Positions 17,073-29,500 of a DNA stretch of 64,000 bases are shown here, one piece after another. The position numbers and the translations under genes are program-made. The DNA is from Paraescarpia echinospica (Eukaryota; Annelida; Polychaeta; Sabellida; Siboglinidae), in the NCBI GenBank assembly GCA_020002185.1, contig CM034534.1, positions 13,334,034 to 13,398,033 on the forward strand, read 5' to 3'. The notes under the pieces are model-generated. The model made no database searches and was not told the DNA's origin. It was given only the letters and a program-made list of their open reading frames with translations. How positions within the stretch are numbered: position 1 is the stretch's first letter; each line of letters starts with the position of its first letter.

Positions 17073-17202
17073 ATGCGAAACTCTCCATTATTAGTATTAC
17101 ACTTACTATTACTGTATTGCTTAGTAGTATAGCTAAAATGCGAAACTCTCCATTATTAGTATTACACTTACTATTACTGTATTGCTTAGTAGTATAGCTA
17201 AA
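17073..17202 (+). repeat. 65-bp tandem duplication in the LINE 3' UTR
   Basis: Two copies, 17073-17137 and 17138-17202, appear identical and start ATGCGAAACTCTCCATTATT. They sit between the end of ORF2 and the (TTGA)n tail. The identity suggests that the duplication is younger than most of the decay in ORF2. Confidence 0.9.
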
Positions 17203-18253
17203 ATGACTTATCTTACAGTTGACTGACATAAACACTAACAGTTGTATATACGTTATCACAATGATTCATCTACGAAACAATGTAATAGGGGTATACGAAT
17301 ATATAAGATAATTCTTCAGTATACCCCTTTTTCTAACACTAATTTGATTGATTGATTGATTGATTGATTGGTGTGAACATAACCATGGCCACCTTAATAA
17401 GATTTTTATTGACGTGGTAATGTGCATAATAATATCCGTTTCCTACATACATTACGTCCAATGAAACGACTTTTTACTTTCGAAAACGTGGTGTAGACAA
17501 AACCGCCAGCCAACCATCCAATAATAATAATAAGGAAACTTCTTTTGTGTATAAATCTTCGGAAATCAACCTCAAAACCGCATCAAAACAAAGGGGTTCG
17601 TCAGTCCCAAAATCAATAGGCAACATTCAAGTTGTCAACAGATAGATCGATAGATACGGATCTAAGGTGGATGAATACGTAATGTTATACAGTTTTTGGA
17701 ACGTTTCGAACTTATGCGACCGTCCCTAAAGACACGTTGCTCGACGGAAACCGACGACGGAAACACGGCTCGCGTGACGACGATTTGGTCATTTGACACT
17801 GTCGCAACGTCGGGGAATGGTCGCACGATCTCGTCCGCGTGTATAGCTCGAGCCGCGAAGGCGTCGTTGGCTTCCGGCGGATGAACCATTCGGTGGTCGC
17901 ATCAACACTCTAGCCGTGGACTGACATAATCGTCCCGGATGAGCCAACATCTGATAATGCGTCGCCTGCGATTTCCCATGGTCGCCAAACACGGCTCGGT
18001 GACATCGCTGTTCAAACAACAAGGAGACTCTCTCGTGAAGTTGACCTGATTTTTAGGCATCTCTGCATTTTTGTATCGTAGGCGGTATCAGTTCAACAAT
18101 AGAACTAACCCTATTGCAAGGGATGATGTCACAAAAAATCGCTGTGACGCACTGTTTGTTTCATTTTCCATTTTGGAAGTCGGGATGTAGACGACAGTAG
18201 GCCCACATCTCGTCGTTGCAACAATGACATCACTTCGTGAAAACTATACTACA

Positions 18254-18270
18254 CTATATATATATATATG

Positions 18271-18303
<33 letters not shown>
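18254..18303 (+). repeat. (TA)n microsatellite
   Basis: AT alternation with two interruptions (ATG near 18270 and ACAT near 18280). Self-complementary, so it could extrude as a hairpin. Confidence 0.95.
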
Positions 18304-18806
18304 TGTTAAATTGTTTCGTTGTTAAAGCCACGAAAGTACATACATGGTTACGTTTCATTAAAAATATTATAATTACTGTTTGCCAAACAAGGCGACACTA
18401 ACTAACCGCAGTTGGCAATCTTGCGGGCAGTTAACACACGCGTATCGATAATGTCGTCGATTTGCCGCACCCAGGAAGAACGATTTGCTTCGTCACTGCG
18501 AACACAACGACCCGATGTCACATTGACTGATTAAGTTATCAAATGTTTAGTTAATCAGGTAGCGGAGATGTGGCTGGTTAACTTTACACGGCAACCAGTG
18601 ATATGGTGGAATGCGACTAACCGCTACTAAAAAATCCCACGCAGTGTGAACTACTCGCAAAAGTTTATTTTACTGGGAAATCGTCCGCGGTGCGTTGCGC
18701 AGTGGCTAGAACCAGGGCTCGCAAGCTCGACACCAGCAAGTTTCTGAACTCGTTGGCGATTCTTAGAAACTTGGGAAACCTCAGTAAAAGGTGCACCGTG
18801 TGTATT

Positions 18807-18945
18807 TGTTTGTGTGTGTGTGTGTGTGCGTGCGTGCGTGTGTGCGTGTGCGCGTGCGTATGCGTTCGCGTGCGTGTTTGTGTGCGCATGTAGGTGCGTG
18901 GGGGTGCGCGCGTATGCGTGCATTCGTGCGTTCGTGCATGTATGC
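18807..18945 (+). repeat. GT/GCGT-rich low-complexity tract
   Basis: Alternating purine-pyrimidine sequence (GTGTGT, GCGTGC, GTGCGCGTGC), a classic Z-DNA-prone composition. It lacks a fixed unit. Confidence 0.85.
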
Positions 18946-19194
18946 ACGGATTGTCAACCGGATTAACGTAACACCAGCGCATATTTTATATAATCCGGTG
19001 AACATCTGGCGTCTTTATCTTCTAACGGATGCAGAGCTTCGGAGTCGGGACCGTCCACTCTATAAATAATAATATACACGAGCGGACCTTCCTGTTTATC
19101 TGTATATCTCGCGAGTCAATCCGGTGGTAGTTGGCGCCGATTGCGCGATTGCGACGATTTTGAGCGTGTCCCACGCGCGTGCTCGCTTATACGT

Positions 19195-19195
<1 letters not shown>

Positions 19196-19259
<64 letters not shown>
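19196..19259 (+). repeat. (CT)n microsatellite
   Basis: About 32 CT dinucleotides without interruption. Confidence 0.97.
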
Positions 19260-19261
<2 letters not shown>

Positions 19262-19719
19262 TGAGTATTTTCAAAGTTGCAAGTGGTGTAAAAGGTCACC
19301 CTTTGATCGGCGGCCGGTTTACGCAAGCTCGAAACAGGCAGAAAAACACCCGTAACGTTACTAACAATCGTCTAACGAGGTCTACGCTAGCTCGTTATAG
19401 TAGATTGCTTCTGGGAGTTTCCAGAGGCGGTCACCAGTCGGTAGGAATGACCTCTTATGTCCATATCTTATTGGCATACATCAACGTGGTTATCATCACG
19501 ATGTCCTATATTGTATTGTAGGTGGCAATCGCTTGTTTGTCTTCACCAGCTTCGGCATTACGGCGGTGGATGATATACACTTGATGGTGTACATTTGCTC
19601 GTTTGAAACGATTCTCACCTCCGCACTAAAAGCGCAGCTTTGATATGCGTGATACCAGCCTGCGTATAGAAGAGACTGACATGAAAACACCTAAAATGAA
19701 AGTGTATAGTTGGATATAG

Positions 19720-19990
19720 ACTGACATGGGCAGGAATATGCAAACAATGAGCGAAGAAAGACTTAGCAAACAGGGCATGGAAAACAGAAGAGGGTGGTGG
19801 AAGAAGAGGAAAACCAATGATTAGATGGAAAGAGAGTGTACAACGAGATTCGTGGAGGGCAGCAGCGAACGGCCAAGGATGGAAGACCATTGCAAAAGGC
19901 AAAGGGAGGTGGAAAGTATTGGTATGGTATACAAAGCAGAAGACGCTACCGAGTGACCCCCACCCCCACAAGGGAGCAAGGGGAAGACGA
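19720..19990 (+). mobile_element. Probable LINE RT C-terminal remnant
   Basis: The plus-strand frame around 19817 reads MIRWKESVQRDSWRAA...WKTIAKGKGRWKVLV. This has the spacing of the C-terminal RWxxxVxxD...W..A..R..W pattern of RTE/I-like LINE ORF2 proteins, preceded by a basic RGWWKKRK-like run. It is frameshifted upstream and truncated. It is distinct in sequence from the fragment at 12.1-12.5 kb. Confidence 0.5.
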
Positions 19991-21533
19991 AATCAATACG
20001 TGGGCTTCGACAAGCCAGTCGTGACTCGATGTGTGTTTGCACTTGTGATCCTCCCATTGTGTCGTTTTGATATTCCCCTCTCCTTGTCGGCGCTGTATGT
20101 CCGTCTCCGGAGCATCGTTTGACGACCTTCCTTGAGTCAAATTGAGCGATACCCTGTCAGTTGCCTCGCTCTGGTGGCTGCTAACAAGAAGAAGACAACG
20201 TAATTTCAGGTTATCCCATGGGAAACCCAAGGGTCCAATTCGAAATTCCCCGGCTTCAACTTTAAGATAGGAACGAAATCACATTGTTATCACCGCCGAT
20301 TACAGGATTGTTGTTTTAAAAATACCGCATACCGCCTGTTCAGTTAGGAGTGAGGTCTAAATAAAACATTGTGTGTGAGTGTATGTGTACATGAAGCGGG
20401 CAAACACACACTGTATGTACCCTAGGGCGTATTAGGCAGATACGAAGTTATTGGCTACGGGGTTGGCGTGCTTGGAGACAGTGGGGCCGGTGTGGCCCGT
20501 CGTTTGTGGCTGTCAATCACAGCATCTGATACGGGACCGTCACCGCGGCCGCCGGCCCGCCCGCCCGCCTACACCCGTCGTCCCACGACGCTGGTCGCCA
20601 GACAGTTACACGACGACGTTGGACAGACACGCTTCTCAGCGCTGTGGTCCATGCGACGGTGTTTGGGCTAACGATAGCGCGTGTTACACGGACTTTACGG
20701 ACTCTTAACAACTTCCAGACGTGACCGGTGCACGGTGATGCAGCGACGGGCGAGCAACGACGAGTGAACGTGAGTAGACCTTCGGCGACATTGGCTTTTG
20801 GCGTATCGCTTGCAGGTTGAACAGCTCCGGTTGTGAAGGTTCCCGTGGTTCGTGTTGCGACGTCTGGCTGCGGGCTTAGTCCCCCCACTCAGACTCCGTA
20901 GTTCATCCGGGCAAAGACCGTCTACGTTTTGGGGATCCTTTTTTACGGGAGGGAGCTTGGTATCCGGTGGCGTAAGTGCCCACCAAGGGGTGTATGATGG
21001 AGGCATTGGAACAAGGAGATGATTGTCCTACAGTTGGAGAAATGGAAGTTTGCACACAGCATGTTTTGTAGGAACAAACGGGTCTGTCAGTGCATTTTTC
21101 AGATGATACTCTGCAATCAGCAGTATTATTTATGTTAGGTGATGTTTTATTTGCTTAAAAGGCCATGGAATATTGCCGATCTACGGATTTATTTTAGAGT
21201 CAAGATCTTGAATAAAACGACACTGGTGAACATGTGAACGTTGTGGAACCGGGTTGACGTGGATATACCATTACATACGAAATCTTACATAACTGTTCAG
21301 GACGGAGCCCAAATGTGTGGTTATGGCATTGAAATGTTCCCCAATCTCCTTGGGTTGGGCACACTGCCAAACAGACCCCCTAAGTGGTCTATTGTATCTC
21401 TACAAATCTGTCGTTTCCGATAACTCGGCGATCGCGAAGCAGCGAGAGGGAACAAATGCCTTATCATAAACATGACAATTGAATGGGTTTTTGAGCATTC
21501 CGAACATACCGCGTGTTTGTGTATAGACGAGAC
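19991..21533. other. No gene recognised; GC-rich patch
   Basis: 20450-20700 is GC-rich with a CGCGGCCGCCGGCCCGCCCG run, like a small CpG island. Overlapping ORFs on both strands (up to 123 codons) match nothing known to me. 20700-21533 holds only short ORFs. Confidence 0.5.
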
Positions 21534-21910
21534 AGGGCCTCGAAGTTGCGTCGGGTGTTTGTGTCTAGGGCCTCGAGGTTGCCGGGTGTTTGTGTCTAGG
21601 GCTTCGATGTGGCCGGCGTTTGTGTCTAAGGCCTCGATGTGGCCGGTGTTTGTGTCTCGGGCCTCGAAGTAGCATCAGGTGTTTGTGTCTCAGGCCTCGA
21701 AGTAGCATCGAGTGTTTGTGTCTAGGGCCTTAAAGTAGCATCGCGTGTTTGTGTATTGAAGAAACAGGGCCTCGAACAAACATCGGATGTTTTTGTGTAT
21801 TGTCGAGACGGAGTCTCGATGTAGCATCGGGTGTTTGTGAATTAAAGAGACAGGGACTCGATATAGTCGGGCGTTTGTGTATTAAAGAGGCAGACCTCGA
21901 AGTAGCATAC
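21534..21910 (+). repeat. Degenerate minisatellite, unit about 34-38 bp
   Basis: About ten copies of a unit with consensus pieces GTGTTTGTGTCTAGGGCCTCGA and AGTAGCATCGG. The 5' copies are shorter (GATGTGGCCGG ending) and the 3' copies acquire GAGACAGGG inserts (GTATTAAAGAGACAGGG). Unit length drifts along the array, so it is old and unhomogenised. Confidence 0.9.
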
Positions 21911-22012
21911 AGCTTTTACAACGATGCTCTCTAAAAGTTCTATGTAGGATATCCCAGTTGAAATTGCTATATTTGGTGTTTCTTCATACGAAGCTGCTAT
22001 TTCTTTGTAATT

Positions 22013-22133
<121 letters not shown>

Positions 22134-22599
22134 GCAGAATATGTTATATGTAACACATATTATAAATAATATAATTTAATAACATATTATAATATATATA
22201 CATGGGTGTGTATATTTATATAATAATAATAATAATGTATTTATTTCAGACAATCATGATGTCCATATATACAAATACATCAATAAAAGTATGTAAATAA
22301 TATAAAAATACATAGATAAGAACAATATGTTTAAAAATTATATAAATCCCGGACCCACTGGTGCCGCAATTTCGAAGTACAATACACGTCGCTAGTTTTA
22401 ATGCTATAAATGCTATAAATGTTATAAATGCTATATATATATATATAATTTATAAATTAAAATACAATATATATATGGTTATTATGTATTATATAAATAA
22501 TATTATAATGGTATGTATGTTATTTCATATTTTTGTATAATATATATTATATTTAAATAGTCATATAGTACACAATTACCAATGAAATTGTCTTATCGC

Positions 22600-24840
22600 A
22601 AAGGGGGTACCACGCTTTTAAATATAATATCCGGGCAGTGTTGCCTTAAAACTCTTACCGAAACAAAACTCTTATCGAGACAAACATTTAACCGAGACCT
22701 ATAGGCGATAACGTGCGAATAAAACAAAGAATGAGTAAATAAAATATTATAGATTAAACTGACCCGTTAATATTACTTTATAAATGAACAATTTCGTTGA
22801 AATTATGGTCACAAACGTCGAGTTCTTGCTGTCTCCTTTGTCGAAGTCGTTGCAAGCCGTCACAGCTGAAACATTTCAGTATAACGTTTGCAACCACCGG
22901 AGATTGGGACACACGGTTTGGTTTATATCTCTTGTCGCACTCACGCGACTGTTTCAAACAGACGACGAGTTATGTTCGTGTGCGCGAGACACATCCTGTC
23001 GTATTCAGCTGGCGTGCAGCGCTCGTTGTTTGCCGAGCAAGACACTTGTTGTGGACAAAGTTGTGTCGTCATGAGTAGACACTGTAACAATGACACATCG
23101 TCGTGTCTGTTGTACCACTTGAATTATACCAATAAAACAGCTGGTTGTTGCTGTACATAGTTTGACAGATGCACCATAAGCCGCACACATATGACAATTC
23201 AATCGGGACTTTGGCGACAACGTTTTTATATAGATATAATTACATATATATATATATATACATGTATATAACTATATATTATATATAATAACTGTTATGC
23301 ATACACTAAAATTAAAGCAAAATTAAAATATGTTCAGTATAGTATTTATAATCAACTTAAGCATTAACATATAAATGATAACAGTTATAACACATATTTG
23401 GTAGTTTCGCTAGTGAGCGTGACAGTTCTTTCGAATGTTAGGTTTCTGTCGACGCATCTTGGATTTACTGACATATAAACCATGTACGCCTTGTACATGG
23501 TTTATATGTCAGTAAATCCAGGAATTCGGACACTCAACGGCTATGTTTGTTGCATCAGCTTTTTGACTATTGCATACATTAGGTGGGCCGAGGTTTCTGA
23601 AAGGAACAAGGTTTTAACTCTATATAGCATTTACCTTGAATGCTCTGTGTCGATCATAGTTTAATTGTGCATTCAGAGACGAACTCAATATTTATTCTAT
23701 TCTCTACTGCACTTGGTTGAAAGAACTCCAACAACAATTTCCGGCGCATTTGGTTCTTACATCTGAGTGTGTGCAACCTCCACCGAGACTATGCCTTAGG
23801 CTTCAGAGCCGTCATTGGCATGCTGTAAGACTATATGAGGAATGATTTAAGTCGATATCAAATGCCACAACCAGTTTCTGTTGCTTGCAGTGCTTTGTGA
23901 GTTGAGTTGGTGACGTAATATGCGAACGTTTGCCGCACTGCGCTGCTCTGGAGTCTGGAGAGAGTTAACGTTGCTCTTTAATTACCCCTTCTGTGGTTGT
24001 TCGCAAAATACATACCCAAACCATAATTAGTCTATGCAGCATTTGTTGCCCCAAACTCTGACTAGTGCATTTTAATCAGGTCATTTTCCACGTAACCTAA
24101 TCTGTTTTTATATGACCTCTTTTACACTATGCGTGTCCCATGTAGACCGCTTGAGATAATTCACTTGGCGCACGCTACGTCATTCGTGTGTGTTAATCGG
24201 CGTGATGTCCGCATACAAAGGAACATGTAATCATATTTGGCATGTTCAAAGAAGGGCTATGAAGTTAGTATCTTATAAAGGAACATATAAATACCTGTAG
24301 GGCCTACCCAACACGCCCCGAGATCAGAAACATTAAAACTTATAACTTTGTCTTAAGTATAAACCCTTGATCTTACCAAGATGTAACCGACTCCCACGCT
24401 CATTTATTTAGATAATTTATAATATTGTTCAGTCTCAACGAACAGTTTATGACAGACCACTGGAATGTTCCAAAGGTTTTTTTTAATAAATAATAACCGT
24501 AATGACCAGGCCGTCAAACGGATAAGTACCTTGCCAACGTTGACAGGTGTTGCGAATCAATTGACGATCATGAAGATCTAGCATCGAGGGTCGGAGTTAA
24601 CACCCGGAGCAGAAGAGGACATCGTGATTGGTGTTCTGATAGTCTCATGTGTCATTTCTCTGCGGTCTGTCGATTCGTCTTGCGCCGACGTTAACGCCGC
24701 GAGCCGTCCCTGGTGTGTCTTCATCAAGATAACGTCGACACTCATCTGCCAACAGTATCAATATAACCTAAAATGTCACGCGTGCCACCATGGCATTGTT
24801 ACGAAGGTGCTAATTGCTCCAGCGATGCCGTATCGGCGGC
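22600..24840. other. No gene recognised; contains the perfect hairpin
   Basis: 22784-23160 is open in three overlapping plus-strand frames, a sign of chance. 24224-24300 includes text that translates as HIWHVQRRAMKLV, reminiscent of a LINE RT tail, but is too short to call. Confidence 0.5.
23461..23519 (+). repeat. Perfect inverted repeat, 27-bp arms, 5-nt loop
   Basis: Left arm 23461-23487 (GGATTTACTGACATATAAAC...), loop GCCTT (23488-23492), right arm 23493-23519, with no mismatch. It would form a strong hairpin in RNA or a cruciform in DNA. There is no poly-U tract and no gene adjacent, so it is not an ordinary terminator. Confidence 0.95.
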
Positions 24841-25392
24841 CATCTTTCCCGGTCGACGCGTTCGCTGACACCCATAAGTCTCCGAGTTTTCGTCATAAGA
24901 ATCCAACGTCTTGCGTAATTTGCCCGTCGACCTATGGACTTTGTCCAGCATGCCCTGTGCGGAATCAGGCGATAGATTTTAATAAAGGTCGCCGCCAATC
25001 GAACGGGTAATCGCTCTGCGGTGGCGACGATTAAATGTTAGATGTGTCCTAGTGCTCGTGGTGCCTCGCCAAATCGCAGGTGCTGTTGACGTTTGTTTCA
25101 ATTACGTCACCTAATCATACTATGGGATCGGACTTGTCGGCGTAACACGAACGGGTTGACAACTTGAGCTGTCACTAGGAATTAAGGACGACGTGATCTT
25201 CGGAGTAAACCTTCAAGCTAAAGAGATGTTTACGATGTCGTTGGTGAGAATGATCATGATGATTACAGGAACGTTAATGGTGAACAATACATGACAGAAA
25301 GGTTACTGTAATGTAGAAAAGGAGAATAACATCATGCTGAGAAAAAACGTAACAAAGTTACTATAGTAGTAGTAGTAGTAGTCGTAGTAGTC

Positions 25393-25424
<32 letters not shown>

Positions 25425-26124
25425 CGTAGTAGTCGTAGTAGTCGTAGTAGTAGTAACATCTTTCCCTGTCGACGCGTTCGCTGACACCCATTAGTCTCCG
25501 TGTTTTCGTCATAAGAATCCAACGTCTTGCGTAATTTGCCCGTCGACCTATGGACTTTGTCCAGCATGCTCTGTGCGGAATCAGGCGATAGCATCGGCGA
25601 ATTTAATAAAGGTCGCCGCCAATCGAACGTGCAATCGCGCTGCGGTGGCGACGATTAAATAATCCAACGTCTTGCGTAATTTGCCCGTCAACCTACGGAC
25701 TTTGTCCAGCATTCCCTAGTGGAATCAGGCGATAGCATCGGCGAATTTAATAAAGGTTGCCGCCAATCGAACGGGCAATCGCTCTGCGGTGGCGACGATT
25801 AAATGTCAGATGTGTCCTAGTGCTCGTGGTGCCTCGCCAAATCGCAGGTGCTGTTGACGTTTGTTTCAATTACGTCACCTAATCATACTATGGGATCGGA
25901 CTTGTAACACGAACGGGTTGACAACTTGAGCTGTCACTAGGAATTAAGGACGACGTGTTCTTCGGAGTAAACCTTCAAGCTAAAGAGATGTTTACGATGT
26001 CATTGGTGAGGATGATCATGATGATTACAGGAACGTTAATGGTGAACAATACATGACAGAAAGGTTACTGTAATGTAGAAAAGGAGAATAACAACATGCT
26101 GAGAAAAAACGTAACAAAATTACT

Positions 26125-26174
<50 letters not shown>

Positions 26175-26233
26175 CGTTGTCGTAGTAGTAGTAGTAGTCG
26201 TAGTAGTAGTAGTAGTCGTAGTAGTAGTAATAA

Positions 26234-26270
<37 letters not shown>

Positions 26271-26271
26271 C

Positions 26272-26311
<40 letters not shown>

Positions 26312-26500
26312 TAGTAATAGTAGTAGTAGTAGTAGTAGTAGTAGTCGTCGTCGTCGTGGTAGTAGTAGTAGTAGCAGCAACAGCAACAGCAACAGCAGTA
26401 GCAGCAGCAGCAGCAGTAGTAGTAGCAGCAGTAGTAGTAGTAATAGTAGTAGTAGTAGTAGTAGTAGTAGTAATAGTAGTAGTAGTAGTAGAAATAATAA
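24841..26500 (+). repeat. Nested segmental duplication with TAG/AGC microsatellites
   Basis: Unit A 24841-25362 ends in a (TAG)n/(TCG) array (25363-25456). Unit B 25457-25660 repeats 24841-25036. Unit C 25661-26125 repeats 24900-25362 and ends in a much longer TAG/AGC/TCG array (26126-26500). B joins C at GATTAAAT|AATCCAACG. B and C share an extra GCATCGGCGAA absent from A, so B and C are closer to each other than to A. Confidence 0.9.
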
Positions 26501-29500
26501 TACAACTTTGTGTATAGCGCCCGATCAATAAAGATTTCTCTCACCGCTTTACATATACGAAATCATAACTTAATACAATTCAGTAGGAGAACGACAACAA
26601 TACAATTTTCAACAATAACTACAACAACAACACAATCAATTATCACGACGATGTCAGTCACCATAACGACTACAATAACGATGCGACGCTAACTCGTTTT
26701 ACTATAAAAATATTATATATAAGGTTGGTTGTGTAGTCGGCATGTGATACATACGCCTTGAGCGCGGCACTGGGCTGCCGTCGCATTGTGCCGCCGTCGC
26801 CTGTCGAGACTCGGCCGCGTCGTCCCGGCCCGCCAAGGCCAGTCGCGATCCTATCGTCTTCCGCTGGCTCAATGGTGACCGACTCGAGTCGTTCACCGGC
26901 GGAGGATGTGGGAGATCCCGGTTTCTTTTATTCGCCGAAGTCCCGTCCCGAGGGACGTGTCGTGGCTGTCACGCGTGGCCGCCCCGGGGGAAACTGCTGG
27001 AGGTCACACGTCGTTGCACAACAACCGGAAGCTCAGCCCCGGTGTGCCCAGCGGATCCACACGAGCGTGTGCTTATTGCAGGACACAGCAGGACACTGTT
27101 TGATGGGTCAGCACATCCTCGGATCATCAGTGATTCATTTATACATAACACAGGCACTACATGTGTATTTCAAACAATAACCAGAGAACAACTGTTTTAA
27201 TGTAGTGAGATGATTTGCTGAAAAGTTTTGGTTAACTGCAAAAATGAGGTATTGGTAATAAATCCTGATTTAACTTTCAAGCTGTTGACGTTTTTAAAAT
27301 GTGTTCTACTCATGGCAAATAGGAGAATATTATTAGGTTAGCAAAATTACTTCCAGAGATGTTCGTTCTCAAAATTGCAACTGAAGAGCACATATATTTT
27401 ATACCGAATAACTACGTTTTGCCGATGTCCGTGCGTTGCAATAAGATATATGCAAGTTCAAAGTTCCTTGTATGTTAGTGTGTTAGTCAATAACATATAT
27501 TCCGCAGATTCGCATTCGAGCAAAATTTGCCGAATCGAGTGATTTCGTCCGAATGATTCATTCTGCAAACTTACAAATCCATTTATGTAGGGCGTGCTTC
27601 CGCCAAAGGGTGATGACATCGTCACCTCTGGTAGATGAGGATGGGTCGGCGTTTATAGGTGTAATTTGTCAGCGTTATGACAGTATCAAAGCAATAGCCC
27701 CTGGCAGTTATGACGCGTATACAATGCCAAGGTCCACACAGCTCCAGGTTTTATAGGGTGTCCTCACTGCGAGGTATGCATGATAACTGCTGTGAAGAAT
27801 AATTTGCAATTAACGGGTATTTCGGGGTCATCATTACAGTAACGTCCAGAATGTTGACAATATCGATCATTTCAGCAAAGTGAATACGTTTGCTAACGAC
27901 GGTTTTTCCCGCTAACGACGACTCGTTGTTACACGGTACAGATCCACGTCCACGCGATATGTGTCTCAAATGGCACCTGACTGTTTATAAATTATACCAG
28001 TAGACGCAGATGTAGTCTTCCCCGTTCTTCCCCGAGCGGCCACGATAACACGAGCGTCGTGGAAAAACACGTCTCTAAGGTACTTATTAGTAGTAACTCG
28101 ATAAAGTAGTCTCCGTGGGTGTTTTATTTGACTCGCGATTAGAGAGTCGATTTAACGTTGACAGTGAACGCCGTGTAGCAATGCTGGAGAGTGTTTGCAC
28201 AGCAAACAAGAGAGTTGTCCAAGCGCGTATTGTACACACACGGGTACACGCGGCCAAAGACTATTAGGGCCCGCACAAATCAACATGTATACAGCGATCT
28301 ACACGGAAGTCACCAAGCTCGTCTTATCTCGCTCTCTCCGCCGCTCGTGCTTGTTTGCTTTGAAATCGAGAGCACCTGCAAATCTAGTTTCCGCGCGGAA
28401 ACAAGAAGGAGACGTAGTAGAACAAGACGGTCGTTGTTCGGCGTGATGGTTACCCGACTCGACGGCGTATCGCCAATGTACATAGCAACAATGGCGCCGG
28501 GCCTGCAGTCGTCGATGGAGCCGCCCCCCGTTGCTAACGCCTGTTCAGCACAACAATAGATTACTGGGTTGCGTTTTTCTGCCGCTATCGTGTGACAGGG
28601 TCGCCGAAAGAATGCCATTACGACGGGAGTGGTCGGCTTATGCCTCGCTTTCCGTTGTCGCGTCAACTACGTAGTTACGTGAATGCATTTTCCTAGGAGG
28701 TTAGCGTTGGTCTTAAAGGGACGTAGTCTGTTCGTCTACCCGGAATTAGCAGGCATATAGTAATTTGTAACAGGAAGTCTACTGTGTTGAACGTGGACAA
28801 TAGAACATCAAAGGGTATAGCAGTTAACTCAGCCTGACTCGGCCGTATTGCCAATAAAGCTTGTTTTGACACTGGATGTTTTGTTTACTTTTTGAACACG
28901 CACCCGTGGTCGTGCTTTCAAATTGCGACCGTGGTTGTGGGCTTACTAAACACAATTTGGCGGGCACTATACCTTCAACATAATTAGTCAAATGTTAAGA
29001 ACATCATATTAATTAATCAATGAAAAACTAGGAACAGACTACGTCCTTTTAACCTAGCGCGCCCACGCTGTCGTAACGTGCGTGACGCGAGCAGCAAGTT
29101 TCGACTCCGACGAGAGAAGCTGGATTTCGTGGTAGAAAGGCGAATAAGAATCAGATGGCGCATCTGTTGTTTGCTGCGGCGCAGTAGATCGTTTTTATCA
29201 GCGTCGTTGACCTGCTTAACGCTTGCGTTGGATGCAGATGCCAGGGCTCCGCGATTGTTTCATAAAAACAGAATGCGTCGTTATTGCTCAACCAGATGCA
29301 ACAATAATAGCACACGTGACTAATGCTAGGTGACCGCGTTTAGGGAGATCGAGTTGGAAAGAAGGAAGGACATTTGTTGAGATGAATGCGGTAAACAAAT
29401 ACGACGAACCCTGTCAAAACATGCGTGTTCACACAAAACATGCGTGTTCACACAAAACATGCAGTCGCCATCGACGTATTGTGTATTACAATATATTGCA

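Larger units (their letters stand above)
13159..17369 (+). mobile_element. Degenerate CR1/jockey-type non-LTR retrotransposon (LINE), near full length
   Basis: Order is ORF1, then ORF2 with apurinic endonuclease and reverse transcriptase, then a short 3' UTR ending in a (TTGA)n tail (17343-17369). The ORF1 region (open from 13159; first in-frame ATG 13342) has a coiled coil followed by an RRM-like part, with a frameshift near 13810 and a stop at 13985. ORF2 starts at ATG 13989. Endonuclease motifs are IIHFNAKSL, ISETWN and DITDHFPV. RT motifs are NYRPISLL, QYGFRPS, FIDLKKAFD, PQGSVLGP and FADDT (16191-16205). Frameshifts lie near 14178, 14511 and 14605, in-frame stops at 15917 and 16140, and a deletion near 15990 removes RT sequence just after the first catalytic Asp. 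The tail and motif set fit the CR1/jockey group; I cannot name the clade. The 5' end may lie up to about 100 bp further upstream. Confidence 0.93.
17370..19719. other. No gene; three simple repeats
   Basis: Downstream of the LINE tail. Apart from the (TA), GT-rich and (CT) tracts listed separately, only short ORFs are present. 17690-17890 is open in two opposing frames but has no recognisable product. Confidence 0.55.

Noticed and set aside
22784..23160. 90-96-codon ORFs on the plus strand
   Set aside because: Three overlapping frames are open at once with no recognisable motif; chance is the simplest explanation.
24224..24300. LINE reverse-transcriptase tail (HIWHVQRRAMKLV-like)
   Set aside because: Only about a dozen residues resemble the motif and the flanks do not; too little to call.
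26025..26544. Poly-Thr, poly-Tyr and poly-Leu ORFs
   Set aside because: Translations of the TAG/AGC arrays in three minus-strand frames.
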